Shown here piece after piece: positions 63,526-64,000 of a stretch of DNA of 64,000 bases. The translations under genes were made by a program, and so were the position numbers. The notes below the pieces were generated by a model. It had not been told where the DNA came from, made no database searches, and was given only the letters and a program-made list of their open reading frames with translations. The stretch's first letter is position 1; the number at the start of each line of letters is the position of its first letter. The stretch is from the NCBI GenBank assembly GCA_030386875.1, contig CM059563.1:35688139-35752138 (forward strand), given 5' to 3'. This stretch comes from Morinoia aosen. Its lineage: Eukaryota; Arthropoda; Malacostraca; Amphipoda; Talitridae.

Positions 63526-63770
63526 TATATCAGTTTTCTATGAAACCTCAATGAAAACCTCAACGGGAAACTCACCAAATTCAGTCCGCCGCTAGCGGCA
63601 ATAAATATCCCTCAATTTCTCGAGCGTGCGGCTCCGCTCCGCTCTTCGCCGCTCGCTCCGCTCCGCTTGTAGTGTGTAAGGTAAAGCGTCTATACATAGG
63701 AATAGCCAAAGACATTATTGACGCCCGTCGCCGCTCCGCTCCGCGCCGCTCCGCTCCGCTCGTAGTGTGT
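63526..63770 (+). repeat. Right-end module shared by P-B and P-C (copy 2)
   Basis: Partner of 62846-63095. It includes the gtccgccgctagcggcaataaatat segment (in part a short palindrome, ccgctagcgg) and the cgtctatacataggaatagc stretch. Confidence 0.8.
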
Positions 63771-63779
63771 AAACACCCT

Positions 63780-64000
63780 AAGGGTGCGTTCACACTACGA
63801 GCGGAGCGGAGCGGCGCGGAGCGGAGCGGCAATAATGTTTGTACAGGTTTGAATGCAGAAACGCTTGGCTGTTCACACGACAAGCGGCGCGGCGCGGAGC
63901 GGAGCGAAGCGGCACGCTCGGGAAATTCGTTGGGATTTTTTGACGCTCGCGTCGAGCGTTTCTCCTCGGCTCCGCCTTTGGATCGTCATATCTTACAGGG
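63780..64000 (+). mobile_element. PIF-type element P-D, left end, runs off the window
   Basis: GGGTGCGTTCACACTACGAG follows TAA (63777-63779). The block is the reverse complement of 61120-61346. Only the terminal module is visible. Confidence 0.7.

Larger units (their letters stand above)
63100..63776 (+). mobile_element. PIF-type non-autonomous element P-C
   Basis: A unit of about 680 bp: left end tgcttacacactacgagcgg, GC-rich array, N-terminal exon, about 110 bp of AT-rich spacer, and the right-end module ending ctcgtagtgtgtaaacaccc. The right side abuts a TAA shared with the next element. Confidence 0.65.

Noticed and set aside
61209-63883. Ala/Arg/Ser-rich proteins encoded by the GC-rich arrays
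   Set aside because: Translation of simple gcggagcgg repeats in elements' ends, in either strand. Not genes.
1-64000. CRISPR array, tRNA or rRNA genes
   Set aside because: No regularly spaced identical repeats with unique spacers, and no cloverleaf or rRNA-like sequence seen. The tRNA-like strings found are primer-binding sites of retroelements.

Overview
This 64 kb window is eukaryotic, AT-rich, repeat-dominated DNA, most likely from an arthropod and probably an insect. The evidence is insect-type core promoters (TATA box followed about 30 bp later by a TCAGT initiator) inside an LTR, TTAGG-like telomeric motifs, and the mix of Tc1, hAT, PIF/Harbinger, Gypsy, Copia and CR1/L2-like elements. 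I found no convincing single-copy host gene, no tRNA or rRNA gene and no CRISPR array. Nearly everything recognisable is a transposable element, and many are nested. From the target-site duplications and the way one sequence interrupts another, part of the order of insertion can be read.

Layout. 1-5.3 kb: non-coding DNA with two tandem duplications and two copies of a dispersed repeat, here called R. 5.9-9.6 kb: an old plus-strand hAT transposase gene (BED finger, then hAT C-terminal domain) split by a 2.63 kb element with TA target duplications. 11.2-16.2 kb: a third R copy split by a 5'-truncated CR1/L2-like LINE (minus strand) with a long 3' UTR. 16.3-18.0 kb and 24.8-25.3 kb: two inverted copies of a MITE whose core is TTAGG-like repeat. 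The first copy holds a 1.14 kb insert flanked by TTAA. 18.7-20 kb: a second LINE fragment. 21.4 kb: a mariner-like transposase remnant. 26.1 kb: a decayed MADF-domain exon. 27.3 and 42.9 kb: two copies of a TTAA-flanked fold-back element.

28.3-42.8 kb: a minus-strand LINE split by a 10.2 kb minus-strand Gypsy-type retrotransposon (Gypsy-1; 194 bp LTRs, ACTG target duplication). Gypsy-1 has a canonical -1 frameshift heptamer between gag and pol. At the env position it has a short intact ORF for a predicted myristoylated, single-pass membrane protein, placed just behind a good splice acceptor. 43.7-44.5 kb: a Copia 3' end. 44.6-50.7 kb: a plus-strand retrotransposon (Gypsy-2) inserted in the Copia LTR. 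It has Gypsy-type enzymes in the order protease, integrase, RT, RNase H (Gmr1-like order), a tRNA-Lys primer site, and repeated primer-site modules inside its LTR ends. 50.8-55.6 kb: a minus-strand relative (Gypsy-3), also protease then integrase, damaged by Copia, by a solo LTR and by an unidentified insert.

55.7-57.4 kb: a complete Tc1 element whose transposase has two nonsense codons. 57.5-64 kb: a cluster of PIF/Harbinger-type non-autonomous elements with very GC-rich subterminal arrays and repeated copies of the transposase N-terminal exon. One of them is split by a 2.54 kb hAT element with an uninterrupted 661-residue transposase, perfect 15 bp terminal repeats and a perfect 8 bp target duplication. 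That hAT is the most plausibly functional gene here.

All family assignments rest on motifs read by eye. No database search was possible.
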